Below, one piece after another: positions 9,366 to 18,864 of a stretch of DNA of 64,000 nucleotides; position 1 is the stretch's first letter, and the number at the start of each line of letters is the position of its first letter. A program made the position numbers and the translations under genes. Origin of the DNA: Pseudomonadota bacterium (GTDB lineage: Bacteria; Pseudomonadota; Gammaproteobacteria; Steroidobacterales; Steroidobacteraceae); assembly GCA_023391815.1 (NCBI GenBank), contig JAEWAF010000001.1, forward strand, positions 1-64,000, given 5' to 3'. The notes under the pieces were generated by a model. That model had not been told where the DNA came from, made no database searches, and worked only from the letters and a program-made list of their open reading frames with translations.

Positions 9366-10645
9366 ACTTGCCGCTCGAGGAAGCCGTCGATGCGCGACCG
9401 CTCGCCGATCGCATGCGCCCGGTTTCGCTCGATGAATACATCGGACAGACGCATCTGTTCGGCCCCGGCAAGCCGCTGCGGCGCATGCTCGAAGGCGGCC
9501 ATCTGCATTCGATGATTTTGTGGGGGCCGCCCGGCACCGGCAAAACCACGCTCGCACGACTCGTCGCTCAACAGTGCGATGCGCAGTTCATTGCGTTGTC
9601 GGCCGTGATGGCCGGGGTCAAAGATATTCGCGCCGCCGCCGAACAGGCACAGGAGGCGCGTCGCTCCGGCCGTCGCACCGTGTTGTTTCTCGATGAGGTG
9701 CATCGTTTCAACAAAGCCCAGCAGGATGCATTTCTGCCGTGGGTGGAAGATGGCACCTTGGTCTTCATCGGTGCGACCACCGAGAATCCCTCGTTCGAAT
9801 TGAATAACGCGTTGCTCTCGCGAGCGCGCGTGTACGTGTTGCGCTCGCTGACCGAAACGGACATCCGGCAGGTGCTCGATCGCGCGCTCGCGAAACAAGC
9901 GGGCGCGGTCACCGCCGAAGAGCGTGCGTTGGAATTGATGGCAAAGGCGGCGGACGGCGATGCGCGCCGTTCGTTGAATATGCTCGAGCTGGCCATCGAT
10001 CTGGCAAGCGATGGCGAACCGCCCGTGATCACCGAGGCCATCGCGAACGAAGTGGCCTCGGGCGGATTGCGACGCTTCGACAAGCAGGGCGAAGCGTTCT
10101 ACGACCAGATCTCGGCGCTGCATAAGTCAGTCCGCGGCAGCGATCCGGACGCGGCGTTGTATTGGCTGTGTCGAATGCTGGATGGCGGCTGCGATCCCCG
10201 ATATATCGCGCGCCGCGTCCTGCGTATGGCCTCCGAGGACATCGGGCTTGCGGATCCGCGCGGTCATACGTTGGCCCTGGAAGCCTGTGAAGTTTTCGAA
10301 CGGCTCGGCTCGCCGGAAGGCGAGCTCGCCATCGCGCAGGCGGTGGTGTTTCTGGCGTGTGCGGCAAAGAGCAACGCGGTCTACAAGGCGTTCGGCGCAG
10401 CCATGCAGGACGCGAAAACCTTGGGCTCGCTCGACGTGCCACTCCATCTGCGCAATGCGCCGACCAAGCTGATGAAGTCGCTCGGTTACGGTAAAGACTA
10501 TCGCTACGCCCACGATGAGCCGGAGGCGTACGCGGCCGGTGAGAACTACTTTCCCGAAGGGATGGAGCCGCGCCAGTATTACCAGCCGGTCCCGCGCGGC
10601 ATGGAAATCAAGATTGCCGAGGCACTGGCCCGTCGCAAGAAGTAA
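9362..10645 (+). CDS. rarA: Replication-associated recombination protein A (RarA/MgsA AAA+ ATPase)
   Basis: RarA is a clamp-loader-like AAA+ ATPase acting at stalled replication forks. The GTG at 9362 overlaps the vanZ stop in the arrangement GTGA and gives 427 residues, close to the usual ~445. The motif RPVSLDEYIGQTHL leads into Walker A GPPGTGKTTLARLVA and Walker B LFLDEVHRFNKAQQDAFLP. Sensor 1 is GATTENPSFELN, and the C-terminal tetramerisation region includes DPDAALYWLCRMLDGG and RRVLRMASEDIGLADP. The lolA-rarA-serS order is widely conserved in gammaproteobacteria. The longer in-frame extension over vanZ and lolA is rejected. Confidence 0.96.
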   Translation: MNLPLEEAVDARPLADRMRPVSLDEYIGQTHLFGPGKPLRRMLEGGHLHSMILWGPPGTGKTTLARLVAQQCDAQFIALSAVMAGVKDIRAAAEQAQEARRSGRRTVLFLDEVHRFNKAQQDAFLPWVEDGTLVFIGATTENPSFELNNALLSRARVYVLRSLTETDIRQVLDRALAKQAGAVTAEERALELMAKAADGDARRSLNMLELAIDLASDGEPPVITEAIANEVASGGLRRFDKQGEAFYDQISALHKSVRGSDPDAALYWLCRMLDGGCDPRYIARRVLRMASEDIGLADPRGHTLALEACEVFERLGSPEGELAIAQAVVFLACAAKSNAVYKAFGAAMQDAKTLGSLDVPLHLRNAPTKLMKSLGYGKDYRYAHDEPEAYAAGENYFPEGMEPRQYYQPVPRGMEIKIAEALARRKK

Positions 10646-10719
10646 GTCGGCCTCGACAGCCGCGATCCTGGCCGTGCGGCCTCGATGACGCGAGCACCGG
10701 CCGCCGGGTGGTAAACTGT

Positions 10720-10735
10720 TAGGATGTACATTCTA
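10720..10735. promoter_or_regulatory. Near-perfect palindrome in the serS leader
   Basis: TAGGATGTACATTCTA is a 16-bp inverted repeat with one mismatched pair. It lies 19 bases upstream of the serS ATG, in a short A/T-rich patch inside a G+C-rich gap. It could be an operator or part of the core promoter. No known regulator is assigned. Confidence 0.35.
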
Positions 10736-10754
10736 TCGGTTTAAGCGGTCCGTC

Positions 10755-12035
10755 ATGCTCGACCCCAAGCTCCTTCGTTCCGACCCCGACGCCGTCGCCG
10801 CGAACCTCGCGAAACGCGGTTTCAAGCTCGACGTGGCGCAGCTGAGCGCGCTCGAGGAGTCGCGCAAGAAATGGCAGGTGCGCGCCGATGAGCTGCGCAA
10901 CGAAAAGAACGTGCACGCCAAGAGCGTCGGCAAAGCGAAGGCTCAAGGGCAGGACATCGCGCCGCTGTTGAAGCAGGTCGCAACCCTCGGCGATGAGCTC
11001 GCCGCGGCCGAAGCGGAGTTTGCCAAGGTGCAGGCGGAGCTGGAGAAGATCACGCTCGGTCTGCCGAACCTGTTGCACGAGAGCGTGCCGGTCGGTGCCG
11101 ATGAAACGGCGAACGTGGAAGTGCGTCGCTGGGGCGAGCCGCGCAAGTTTCCATACAAGCCGCTCGATCATGTCGAGCTCGGCGAAAAGCTCGGCCAGAT
11201 GGATTTCGCCGCCGCGGGCAAAATCTCAGGCGCGCGTTTCTCGGTGCTGACGGGGCCCCTGGCTCGACTGCATCGCGCCTTGATTCAGTTCATGCTGGAT
11301 CTACATACCGGCGAGCACGGCTATCGCGAAGCCTATGTTCCTTATCTGGTGAACGCTCAATCGCTCACCGGCACCGGCCAGCTGCCGAAGTTCGAGGCGG
11401 ACTTGTTCGCGATCAAGGGCGAGTCCGGGCTGTATCTGATTCCGACCGCGGAAGTGCCCGTCACGAATCTGGCTCGCGACACCATCATCGAAGCGGACGA
11501 GCTGCCGATCCGGTACGTCGCGCACACGCCGTGTTTTCGTTCCGAAGCCGGTTCGTACGGCAAGGACACGCGCGGCATGATTCGTCAGCATCAGTTCGAG
11601 AAGGTGGAGCTGGTGCATCTGTCCAGGCCGCAGGACTCCTACGCCGAACACGAGACGCTGACGCGTAACGCCGAGGAAGTACTGAAACGGTTGCAGCTGC
11701 CGTACCGAGTGATGGCGTTGTCCTCGGGCGACATCGGCTTCGGCTCGGCCAAGACTTACGACCTGGAAGTGTGGCTGCCCGGGCAGCAGGCGTATCGTGA
11801 GATTTCTTCGTGCTCGAACTTCGAGGCGTTCCAGGCGCGTCGAATGCAGGCGCGGTGGCGGAATCCGGAGACGGGTAAGCCCGAGCCGCTGCACACGCTG
11901 AACGGCTCGGGCGTGGCGGCAGGCCGTGCGCTCGTGGCCGTGCTCGAGAACTATCAGGAGCCGGATGGCAGCATCAACGTGCCGGAAGTGCTGAAGCCTT
12001 ATATGGGCGGCCTCTCGGTGATTCGTCGTCCGTAA
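10755..12035 (+). CDS. serS: Seryl-tRNA synthetase
   Basis: SerS charges tRNA-Ser (and tRNA-Sec) with serine in the cytoplasm. The 426-residue protein begins MLDPKLLRSDPDAVAANLAKR. An N-terminal antiparallel coiled coil (about 30-105) binds the long variable arm of tRNA-Ser. The class II catalytic core follows, with motif 2 around PCFRSEAGSYGKDTRGMIRQHQFEKVE, TAEVPVTN, and motif 3 GSGVAAGRALVAVLENYQ. A strong terminator lies after the stop. Its substrate tRNA-Ser(UGA) is also in this window. Confidence 0.98.
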   Translation: MLDPKLLRSDPDAVAANLAKRGFKLDVAQLSALEESRKKWQVRADELRNEKNVHAKSVGKAKAQGQDIAPLLKQVATLGDELAAAEAEFAKVQAELEKITLGLPNLLHESVPVGADETANVEVRRWGEPRKFPYKPLDHVELGEKLGQMDFAAAGKISGARFSVLTGPLARLHRALIQFMLDLHTGEHGYREAYVPYLVNAQSLTGTGQLPKFEADLFAIKGESGLYLIPTAEVPVTNLARDTIIEADELPIRYVAHTPCFRSEAGSYGKDTRGMIRQHQFEKVELVHLSRPQDSYAEHETLTRNAEEVLKRLQLPYRVMALSSGDIGFGSAKTYDLEVWLPGQQAYREISSCSNFEAFQARRMQARWRNPETGKPEPLHTLNGSGVAAGRALVAVLENYQEPDGSINVPEVLKPYMGGLSVIRRP

Positions 12036-12059
12036 TCGCCGGAGCTTGCGGCCAAACAA

Positions 12060-12088
12060 AAAGGGCGCTGCCAGTGGCAGCGCCCTTT
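12060..12088. terminator. Bidirectional Rho-independent terminator between serS and the yccA-like gene
   Basis: A 13-bp perfect stem AAAGGGCGCTGCC/GGCAGCGCCCTTT with a 3-base loop carries A- and T-runs at its two ends. It can therefore terminate both convergent genes. Confidence 0.9.
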
Positions 12089-12122
12089 GTCCTTTCAGCA
12101 GCGTCGTTTCAGACGTTCGCGA

Positions 12123-12797
12123 TCAGTCGTCGCTCGAGGCTGCGCCCAGCAGGTGCAGCAGGCTCATGAACATGTTGTAGATGCTCACGTACAGCGTCAG
12201 CGTCGCGCGAATGTAGTTCGTCTCGCCGCCGTGAATGATGGCGCTGGTCTGATAGAGCATCATGCCGGCCATCGCGACCACGAACACGCCCGAGACGACG
12301 AGCGAGAGCGTCGAGAGATTGAAGATCATCGCGACCAGACCCAACAGGAAGGCGCCGATGATGCCGACCGTCAGGAAGCCGCCCATGAAGCTGAAGTCCT
12401 TCTCGCTCTTGATCGCATAGGCCGACAAGCCGACGAAGGTGACGGCGGTGATGCCGAGCGCCGTGGTCACGACTTGCGCGCCGTTCGGCAGGAACTTCAG
12501 ATACGCGTTGACGATGGGTCCGAGCGTAAATCCGAGGAAGCCGGTCAACAGGAAGATGAACAGCAGACCCCAGGAACTGTTCTCGGTGCGCGAGACTCCG
12601 AAGAGCAGGCCGAAGTAGACGATCAGCGTGATCCACGGGTTCAGCGGAGCCAGGTTAAGCATCATGGCGACGCCCGCCGTGAGCGCGCTGAAGCCGAGCG
12701 TGGCCGCCAGCAACAGGTACGTGTTGCGAAGAACTTTATTGGTCGTCAGCGCTGAGCCGCGCGTGGTGCTTGCGACTGTGCTTGGATAAGACGCCAT
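12123..12797 (-). CDS. Bax inhibitor-1/YccA family membrane protein
   Basis: A 224-residue inner-membrane protein of the BI-1/YccA family, which in E. coli includes YccA (an FtsH modulator) and YbhL. At least six to seven hydrophobic helices are visible from about residue 25 to the end, and the family signature near LTLYVSIYNMFMSLLHLLG closes the protein. The start at 12797 is chosen because a strong GGAGGAGT ribosome binding site precedes it and the N-terminus matches relatives; the frame is open 36 codons further upstream. Its precise function is unknown. Confidence 0.93.
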   Translation of the reverse strand: MASYPSTVASTTRGSALTTNKVLRNTYLLLAATLGFSALTAGVAMMLNLAPLNPWITLIVYFGLLFGVSRTENSSWGLLFIFLLTGFLGFTLGPIVNAYLKFLPNGAQVVTTALGITAVTFVGLSAYAIKSEKDFSFMGGFLTVGIIGAFLLGLVAMIFNLSTLSLVVSGVFVVAMAGMMLYQTSAIIHGGETNYIRATLTLYVSIYNMFMSLLHLLGAASSDD

Positions 12798-13103
12798 GAC
12801 TTTGGACTCCTCCGGAATATCGTCCAGTTGGACCGCGTTCCGCCCCGCGAGTTGCAGGTCGACACGCCTCGCCCGGCATTCTACAGGGGCCGCGCGAGCA
12901 CACACTATGTGATTGCAAGATTCTGAATTGCAAGGGCTTCAACCTTACCGCGCTGTCAGAAACGCTGTCATAAAGCGCGCCGCCAGGTGCTCCGGTTTCG
13001 CATTGACACCGTTGTAAACAGGCCCGTAGATTCGAGCAGGGATCGATTGCCGCCGCATCGGTTGCGGTGGCGAACCACCATTGCAACGACTGCATGGGGA
13101 CCT
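12798..13103. promoter_or_regulatory. Divergent intergenic region
   Basis: About 300 bases separate the divergent yccA-like and LuxR-family genes. I see no gene here. The stretch around 12900-13020 is more A/T-rich than its surroundings and is the likely promoter area for both genes. No confident -35/-10 pair was identified. Confidence 0.35.
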
Positions 13104-15779
13104 ATGCGCACGGCACGGAACCGCGACATGGCGCAGATCGTCGGCACGGCGGGGAACTTGGCGAAGTTCGGTCCGCCCCGCAGTACCCCGACACTGATTC
13201 CCCGTCCACTCCTGCAAGCTCGCATCGAGCACGGCGCGAAGGTCGTGCTGCTGCTCGCACCGGCCGGCTCGGGCAAGACGTCCTTACTTACTCAATGGCA
13301 TAGCGAGATCGAGCCGAGTCGTCGCAGCGCCTGGCTGCAGTGCGAGCGGCGCGATCACGAGCCGATCGCTTTCTTTGCCGGTCTCGCCGCGAGCATCGAC
13401 AGAACGCTTGATTCGACCGCCACGAACTGCATCGCGGCGAGCTGCACTGAGTGCTCCGTCGAACAGCTAACGGACGCACTGCGCGACCGTCTCGCATCGC
13501 TCGACCAATCCCTGGTCATCGTCATCGACGATCTGCAAGGGTTCGATTGCGCCGACGGAGAGCATTCGTTGCTGTCCTTGATCTTGCAGTCCTCACCGAA
13601 CGTGCGCTGGGTGCTCGCGACCCGTCGCGTGCCGCGATTCGATCTGCAGCGATTGAAGCTCGACGAAGCGCTGACGACGCTGGACGCCACCGATCTTGCC
13701 TTCCAGCCGGAGCATATCTGTGAGCTCGCGTCGTTACTTCACGGGGCGCCACTGTCCTTACAGGAGGCGATCGAATGCAGTCGTCGCACCGAGGGCTGGA
13801 TTGCGGGCGTGAAGCTCAGCTTACTGGCGCGCACGGCCGTCGACGGCTTGAGTCACGATGTGCGCACGTATCTGATCGCCGAAGCGTGGCAGGATTTGCC
13901 GAACCGACTACGTGAATTCCTGCTCGCGACCTGCGTTCCGGAGCGGTTCTGCGCCGAACTCGCGGTCGCATTGCTGAGAGATGACGATGCCGCCGCATTG
14001 CTCGATGAGGTGGAGGAACTGCAACTCTTCATCCGCGCGCTGGATGACAACCACTGCTGGCATCGCTATCACGCGTTGTATCGAGAGTTCCTGCTCTCAC
14101 AGCTGCGTAAGCTCGGATCTGCGCGTATCGCGCAGCTGCATCGAACGTGCAGCGAATGGTTCGCCGAGCATGAGCGACCGAGCGAAGCGTTGCAGCATGC
14201 ATTCGTAACTGTGGATCGGCAGTGGTGTCTTCAGGCGCTCGCATCCTGTGTGCCGGTGTGGTTGCGCACCGGTGAGTTCCCGGAAGTGTTGCAGTGGAGC
14301 GGGCGACTGACGCTGAGCGAAATCATGAGCTGCCCGGCGGTTCGCGATGCGCATTTGATGAGCCTCATCTTTCTGAGACATTTCGAGCGAGCGCGTCAGG
14401 AACTGCGAGTCGCCGAGCAACTGGCCCGTGACGAGGCGGAGCGGCGCGCGTTGCCAGCACTGCAATTGATGCTCGAAATCATGGCCGACGCTGGCGTGCG
14501 GTTCGTCGTGCCGGAGGTGGAGGCGCTCAGCATCGCCGAGAATCCGTATCTCACCGCCAATCTGTTCAACGTCGCGGCCTATCAGCTGCTCGTGGATAAG
14601 GACTTCGATGCCGCACGCCGACTCGCCCTGCGGGGGAAGGAACTATTGGAGGGAACGCCGCACCTCTACGCCTTGGCGCAGTCGGCCGTCGTGCTGATGT
14701 TGATCGATCGCGCCGAAGGTCATGCGCGAGAAGCCGCGGAAAGCTGCATGCAGCTTTATGCACGCACGCGAGGCGGGCGACGCAATCCCATCTGGGTGAC
14801 AGCGACCACGGCCGCTGCTTCGGTTCACTATCACCACAATCGCTTGCAGCAGGCCGAAGCCCTGTGCAGCGAGGTCTTTCCCTCGCTTTCGATGGCGCCG
14901 TCGCTCGAGAACCTGACCGTCGCGCATCTGGTCGCCGCTCGGCTCAAATGCGCCTCCGCCAAGTATGGCGACGCGCTCCGCTTGCTCGACTATCTGCACA
15001 GCGTGCTTAAGAGCAGCAACTGTCGACGACTGCTGGCGCGCGTTTGTTTCGAAAAGGTGCGACTGTGGCTGTTACAGGAGCAGCCGGCGCGGGCACTGCG
15101 CGTCCTCGCCGAATGCGGACAATCATTTCAGATCGAGGTGAACAACCTTGCCTCCGAACAGCCGTGGGAGGAGTTTGCGCTCGCGGGCGTGGCGATCCTG
15201 ATATATCGCGGCTCGTTCGATACGGCCGCGAATCAGTTGCAACGCTTGTGCGAGCGGGCGGAGGCGGCGGGCGATGTCTATGGGCGCGTGCGGCTCGAGG
15301 CGGCGCTCGCCACGTGCCACTGGCAGGCGCACGAAGAGGAGGCGTCGTTGCGCTGGATCAATCACGCCCTCACGCTCACCGAGCACCGCGGTTTCAGTCG
15401 GGCCGTGTTCGATGACGTGTTCGGCCTGCCGAAAGTGTTTGCAGCCGCGATCAAGCTCTCGCGCGTGCCGACGCTGCCCTCGGCCGAATATTTCAAACGG
15501 TTTCGCGACGTGCTCGCGTTCGATCCTTACGAAAGCAGCCCGCCCGCCGAGCCCATGCCGTTACTGACCCGGCGCGAGCTCGATCTGCTCAAGCTCCTCT
15601 CGCAGGGCTTGAGCAACAAAAGCATCAGCGAGCGAAGTCATATCACGCTGCTCACGACGAAGTGGCATCTGAAGAATGTGTTCGCGAAGCTCGGCGTGAG
15701 CACCCGCATGGAGGCCGTGTTTCGGGCGCAGGAACTGCGGCTCGTCGATGGTCGGCCGCCTTCGCTGTCGGCGCGTTGA
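13104..15779 (+). CDS. Large ATP-binding LuxR-family (LAL/MalT-like) transcriptional regulator
   Basis: This is a STAND-type ATPase regulator of about 890 residues. The N-terminus has RPLLQARIEHG, Walker A LLLAPAGSGKTSLL and Walker B LVIVIDDLQGF, as in MalT. A long alpha-helical TPR-like sensor region follows. The C-terminus ends with a LuxR helix-turn-helix (LTRRELDLLKLLSQGLSNKSISERS, then VKWHLKNVFAKLGVSTR-like residues; here the second segment begins TTKWHLKN). MalT relatives bind ATP and a small ligand and then activate promoters. No sugar operon adjoins it, so the ligand and targets are unknown. ATG 13104 is preceded by GGGGA at short spacing; ATG 13128 is an alternative start. Confidence 0.9.
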   Translation: MRTARNRDMAQIVGTAGNLAKFGPPRSTPTLIPRPLLQARIEHGAKVVLLLAPAGSGKTSLLTQWHSEIEPSRRSAWLQCERRDHEPIAFFAGLAASIDRTLDSTATNCIAASCTECSVEQLTDALRDRLASLDQSLVIVIDDLQGFDCADGEHSLLSLILQSSPNVRWVLATRRVPRFDLQRLKLDEALTTLDATDLAFQPEHICELASLLHGAPLSLQEAIECSRRTEGWIAGVKLSLLARTAVDGLSHDVRTYLIAEAWQDLPNRLREFLLATCVPERFCAELAVALLRDDDAAALLDEVEELQLFIRALDDNHCWHRYHALYREFLLSQLRKLGSARIAQLHRTCSEWFAEHERPSEALQHAFVTVDRQWCLQALASCVPVWLRTGEFPEVLQWSGRLTLSEIMSCPAVRDAHLMSLIFLRHFERARQELRVAEQLARDEAERRALPALQLMLEIMADAGVRFVVPEVEALSIAENPYLTANLFNVAAYQLLVDKDFDAARRLALRGKELLEGTPHLYALAQSAVVLMLIDRAEGHAREAAESCMQLYARTRGGRRNPIWVTATTAAASVHYHHNRLQQAEALCSEVFPSLSMAPSLENLTVAHLVAARLKCASAKYGDALRLLDYLHSVLKSSNCRRLLARVCFEKVRLWLLQEQPARALRVLAECGQSFQIEVNNLASEQPWEEFALAGVAILIYRGSFDTAANQLQRLCERAEAAGDVYGRVRLEAALATCHWQAHEEEASLRWINHALTLTEHRGFSRAVFDDVFGLPKVFAAAIKLSRVPTLPSAEYFKRFRDVLAFDPYESSPPAEPMPLLTRRELDLLKLLSQGLSNKSISERSHITLLTTKWHLKNVFAKLGVSTRMEAVFRAQELRLVDGRPPSLSAR

Positions 15780-15796
15780 AAACCGAAGCGGAAAAG

Positions 15797-15833
15797 CAGG
15801 TCGCCGCCAGGGTGGGGTGGCGGCGACCTGTTA
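15797..15833. terminator. Hairpin between convergent LuxR and cytochrome genes
   Basis: A 12-bp perfect stem CAGGTCGCCGCC/GGCGGCGACCTG encloses a 10-base loop between two convergent stops. It lacks a long T-run on the + side, so it may act in part as an mRNA 3'-end stabiliser. Confidence 0.6.
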
Positions 15834-15843
15834 GAAACGTCGA

Positions 15844-18648
15844 CTAGGGAACGGCGGCAATGCGCGCGCCCGAGCCAGGTGGCACGCACGTGAAGGTAAT
15901 TTCTTGTCCGGGGATGAGCGCCAGTGCCCGGAACAACGCGTCGGGCACGCCGACTCCGCTGCCTGAGGGGACAAAGGCATCCGAGGCGGCGTTGTACAGG
16001 AAGCCACGCGGTGTGCCGGCGAGCGTGAGTTTCGCGACCAGATCGCATTCGGTGACCGCGCCGCCGAGCGTCTTTGACGTGAAGGACGCGGCCGCCCGGG
16101 CTTGAAGCAGATCGATGCGTGGACCCACCGCCGCCGCATTGGTCTTCGTCAGAGTGATCTGCTGACCCACGATGGGCGCGAGATCGGACTCGAACGCGAG
16201 CATGAACTGCTCCATATCGCGCCGTGTCTGTTCGTACGTCGCCGCCGGAAAGCCGACCTCAGGCGTCGGTGCAAACAACACCGCCGAGAGGAAATGGAAC
16301 ACCGTGTCGATCGAGCCGTCGTGCAGATAGCCGAAGCCACGAATCTGATTGCCGGTGTTGCCGGTATCGGGCGTGGTGAAGAACGGCATGCCGGGGAAGC
16401 CGAACATGCCCACCTTGGTATAAGCATTACGCAGGTGAGGAATCTTCACGATCTGTGGCAAGCCTTCGAAGCTCGCCTGGCCGTCGGTGCCGAAGAAGCC
16501 TTGCGACGGATCGAGACGATGACAGCCTTCACACGTGAAGCCGGTCCCCGGACCTGCCGCCGGGGGCGCGCCGTCCGCACGACGCGAGCCCAGATAGAAG
16601 TCATGACCGCGCTGTTGAGCCGTCGTGAGCGAGTTATCCAGGTTGCGAATCGGATTCGGCGGCAGCTGCACCTCGAGCTGGAAGTTCGTAAAGCGCTGCA
16701 AGGTGGTGAGATCGGGCAGGGTCGAACGACCGATCAATCCATCGAAGGCCACGACGAAGTTGTTGAACGAGAGCTCCGGATCGAACGCATCGGTGCCGAA
16801 GAAGCCATGCGAGCGATCGCCGCGCCAGTGCATCGCGCCGTGATTGCGCATGCCACGCAGCGTCTGCGTCGTCATCGGGCCCTTCATCGGATGAAACTCA
16901 TTCACGACGCCCGTGCCATTGATGCGCGGCTGCGTGTTGAGCGCGGCGAAGCCCAGACGAATCGGAATGGGATTGGAGGTGACGAGATCATCCGGATTGC
17001 CGAGATCCCAGGCGAGATCGTCGTTGTCGCCGAAGATGTGGCAGCTGGCGCATGCCGCCTCACCGTTGGCTGACATATCCACGGCGTCGTAGAGCAGCGG
17101 GCGTCCGGCGATGACCTGCGCCGGCTCGGGATTGAACAGGGGAAGCGCGGCAATTTCCGCCTTGGTGGTGAGATTGATGACCTTCACCGCGTTGTCGAAG
17201 CGCGTCATGACATACAGACGATTACGACTCTCATCGAGCGCCAGTCCGCTCGGTCCGCCGCCGCTGACGGGAATGTAGTTCGCGCTCGAGCTCACCGGAT
17301 TGAATGTGTCCGCTTCCAGCGCCGCGGTGTCGAACACGCCGACTTTGCTCGATCCGAACGCGGCGATATACAACTTACGACCATCGCGACTGACGACCAT
17401 TTCGAGCGGCGTCGACAAGCTGTGGTTCTTCACCGTCGGATCGAAGCCGGGGTCGTTGGCGAGCACGTCGTAGTTGATATGCTTGTTCAGATGGCGCGAG
17501 GCGACCGTCGTACCGGAGATCACACTGATACGCGTCTCCGCGAGGCGGCCTTGGACAGTCGACCCGCCCACCACGCCCGGGCCTTCGAAGCGCACGTTAT
17601 TGATCGCTTCGGTGTTGGAAACATAGAGCTTGCCGGTACGCGGGTTCGTGACCATGTTGAACAGCGTGGTGCCGACGTGAGAGAACGCCGCCTTCTGCGT
17701 GAGCGCATTCGCATCGATCGAGAACACGTCCTGATCGGGCAGTTGAAAGCGGACCGCCGCGTCCCAGTTGCGACCGAGCTCGTCCTCCCAATGGCCGCTG
17801 GCGCGATTGAACTTCACGATCAGTCCCACCTCCGGCGCGCGCTTGCCTTCGAAGTTCGTCATCGGGCCCGGATTGCCGCCGGGCAAGGTGTTGCCGGCGA
17901 AGGTGCAGGGCGTGTTCGGATCGAAGCCGTCGCACACCATGAGCTCGAACACCGTCGTCGTCTGATTGCCGGACTTGAATGCGGCGGCATACACCGTCTT
18001 GCGATCGGGACTCACGGCGAGCGCGCGCGGCGTATCGGCGAAGAACGACAGGATCTTGAGCGGTGTGCCGCCGAAGGCCGGGCCGAGATTCGCCGGATCG
18101 AACACCCACACGTCGGCGCGGCCGACGCCAGGCGTTGTGAGCTGCGGATCGCCGGCACCGGGCACGGCGGCGATGGAGGCATCGGTGCGTTGTTGGCCGC
18201 GATGTGCCGTCGTGATGAACGCGCGACCGGTGGTGCCGGCAAAGACGATATCGCGCGGCTCATCGCCGACGAGCAACGTCCGTATCACTCGCGGCGTCCC
18301 CGACAGCGTCACGACGCTCACGCTATCGGAGAGATGATTCACTACCCAGACCTCGGTGCTGTTGCGGATCGCGACCGCGACGGGCTCGAGGCCGACCGAC
18401 ACTTCCGCCTGTTTGAAGATGCCGACGGGTGTGACGCTATAAATCACCAGCGTGTTGTTCGGTGTGTTGACGGCAAACAACCGGGTGCCGTCGGATGACA
18501 AGGCAAGCGGTCGGACGTGACCGCTTTCGAAGGTGATGAAGGACGGCGCTGCCTGCACCGCGGGCGCAATCATCGAAGCTAGCAATAACGCGCCGCTTGC
18601 CGCCAACCAGCGCCCGAGTCGGGCTGCTCCCGCTGAGCCTTTGAACAT
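15844..18648 (-). CDS. Secreted YVTN beta-propeller/di-haem cytochrome c protein
   Basis: This 934-residue exported protein has a signal peptide ending near PAVQA-APSF. Residues ~35-520 are repeats of a YVTN-type beta-propeller (for example FAVNTPNNTLVIYSV and LYVMTRFDNAVKVINL). The C-terminal third carries two haem c sites, CASCH at 533-537 and CEGCH at 706-710, in a cytochrome-c-peroxidase/MauG-like setting (LRGMRNHGAMHWRGDR, GFGYLHDGS). The expected role is periplasmic electron transfer or peroxidase-like chemistry; the substrate is unknown. The ATG at 18648 has GGAG upstream and starts the signal peptide; the frame extends 34 codons further without one. It is divergent from the PepSY membrane gene. 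Confidence 0.85.
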   Translation of the reverse strand: MFKGSAGAARLGRWLAASGALLLASMIAPAVQAAPSFITFESGHVRPLALSSDGTRLFAVNTPNNTLVIYSVTPVGIFKQAEVSVGLEPVAVAIRNSTEVWVVNHLSDSVSVVTLSGTPRVIRTLLVGDEPRDIVFAGTTGRAFITTAHRGQQRTDASIAAVPGAGDPQLTTPGVGRADVWVFDPANLGPAFGGTPLKILSFFADTPRALAVSPDRKTVYAAAFKSGNQTTTVFELMVCDGFDPNTPCTFAGNTLPGGNPGPMTNFEGKRAPEVGLIVKFNRASGHWEDELGRNWDAAVRFQLPDQDVFSIDANALTQKAAFSHVGTTLFNMVTNPRTGKLYVSNTEAINNVRFEGPGVVGGSTVQGRLAETRISVISGTTVASRHLNKHINYDVLANDPGFDPTVKNHSLSTPLEMVVSRDGRKLYIAAFGSSKVGVFDTAALEADTFNPVSSSANYIPVSGGGPSGLALDESRNRLYVMTRFDNAVKVINLTTKAEIAALPLFNPEPAQVIAGRPLLYDAVDMSANGEAACASCHIFGDNDDLAWDLGNPDDLVTSNPIPIRLGFAALNTQPRINGTGVVNEFHPMKGPMTTQTLRGMRNHGAMHWRGDRSHGFFGTDAFDPELSFNNFVVAFDGLIGRSTLPDLTTLQRFTNFQLEVQLPPNPIRNLDNSLTTAQQRGHDFYLGSRRADGAPPAAGPGTGFTCEGCHRLDPSQGFFGTDGQASFEGLPQIVKIPHLRNAYTKVGMFGFPGMPFFTTPDTGNTGNQIRGFGYLHDGSIDTVFHFLSAVLFAPTPEVGFPAATYEQTRRDMEQFMLAFESDLAPIVGQQITLTKTNAAAVGPRIDLLQARAAASFTSKTLGGAVTECDLVAKLTLAGTPRGFLYNAASDAFVPSGSGVGVPDALFRALALIPGQEITFTCVPPGSGARIAAVP

Positions 18649-18864
18649 GGTTTTCTCCGTGGCCAGTCGATCTCTGGGTTGTGAACAGCGCGGACTGTAA
18701 ACGCTCGCGGGGCGGACTCGCGCCCCTCCACGGAGGGGGGCCACCAACAATTCGTTACATCGGTGCGCGAGCTTGCGTGGCGATTCGCAACCGTGTCAGG
18801 TCTCCGTCAGGCGGAACCGGCTAGGCTCCGGGCCGACCTCGTACTCATTACTTTGCGCACGTTC

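Noticed and set aside
16102..18498. Two long plus-strand frames (323 and 358 codons) opposite the cytochrome/propeller gene
   Set aside because: Arg/His/Glu-rich shadow frames; the opposite strand has a signal peptide, propeller repeats and two CxxCH motifs.
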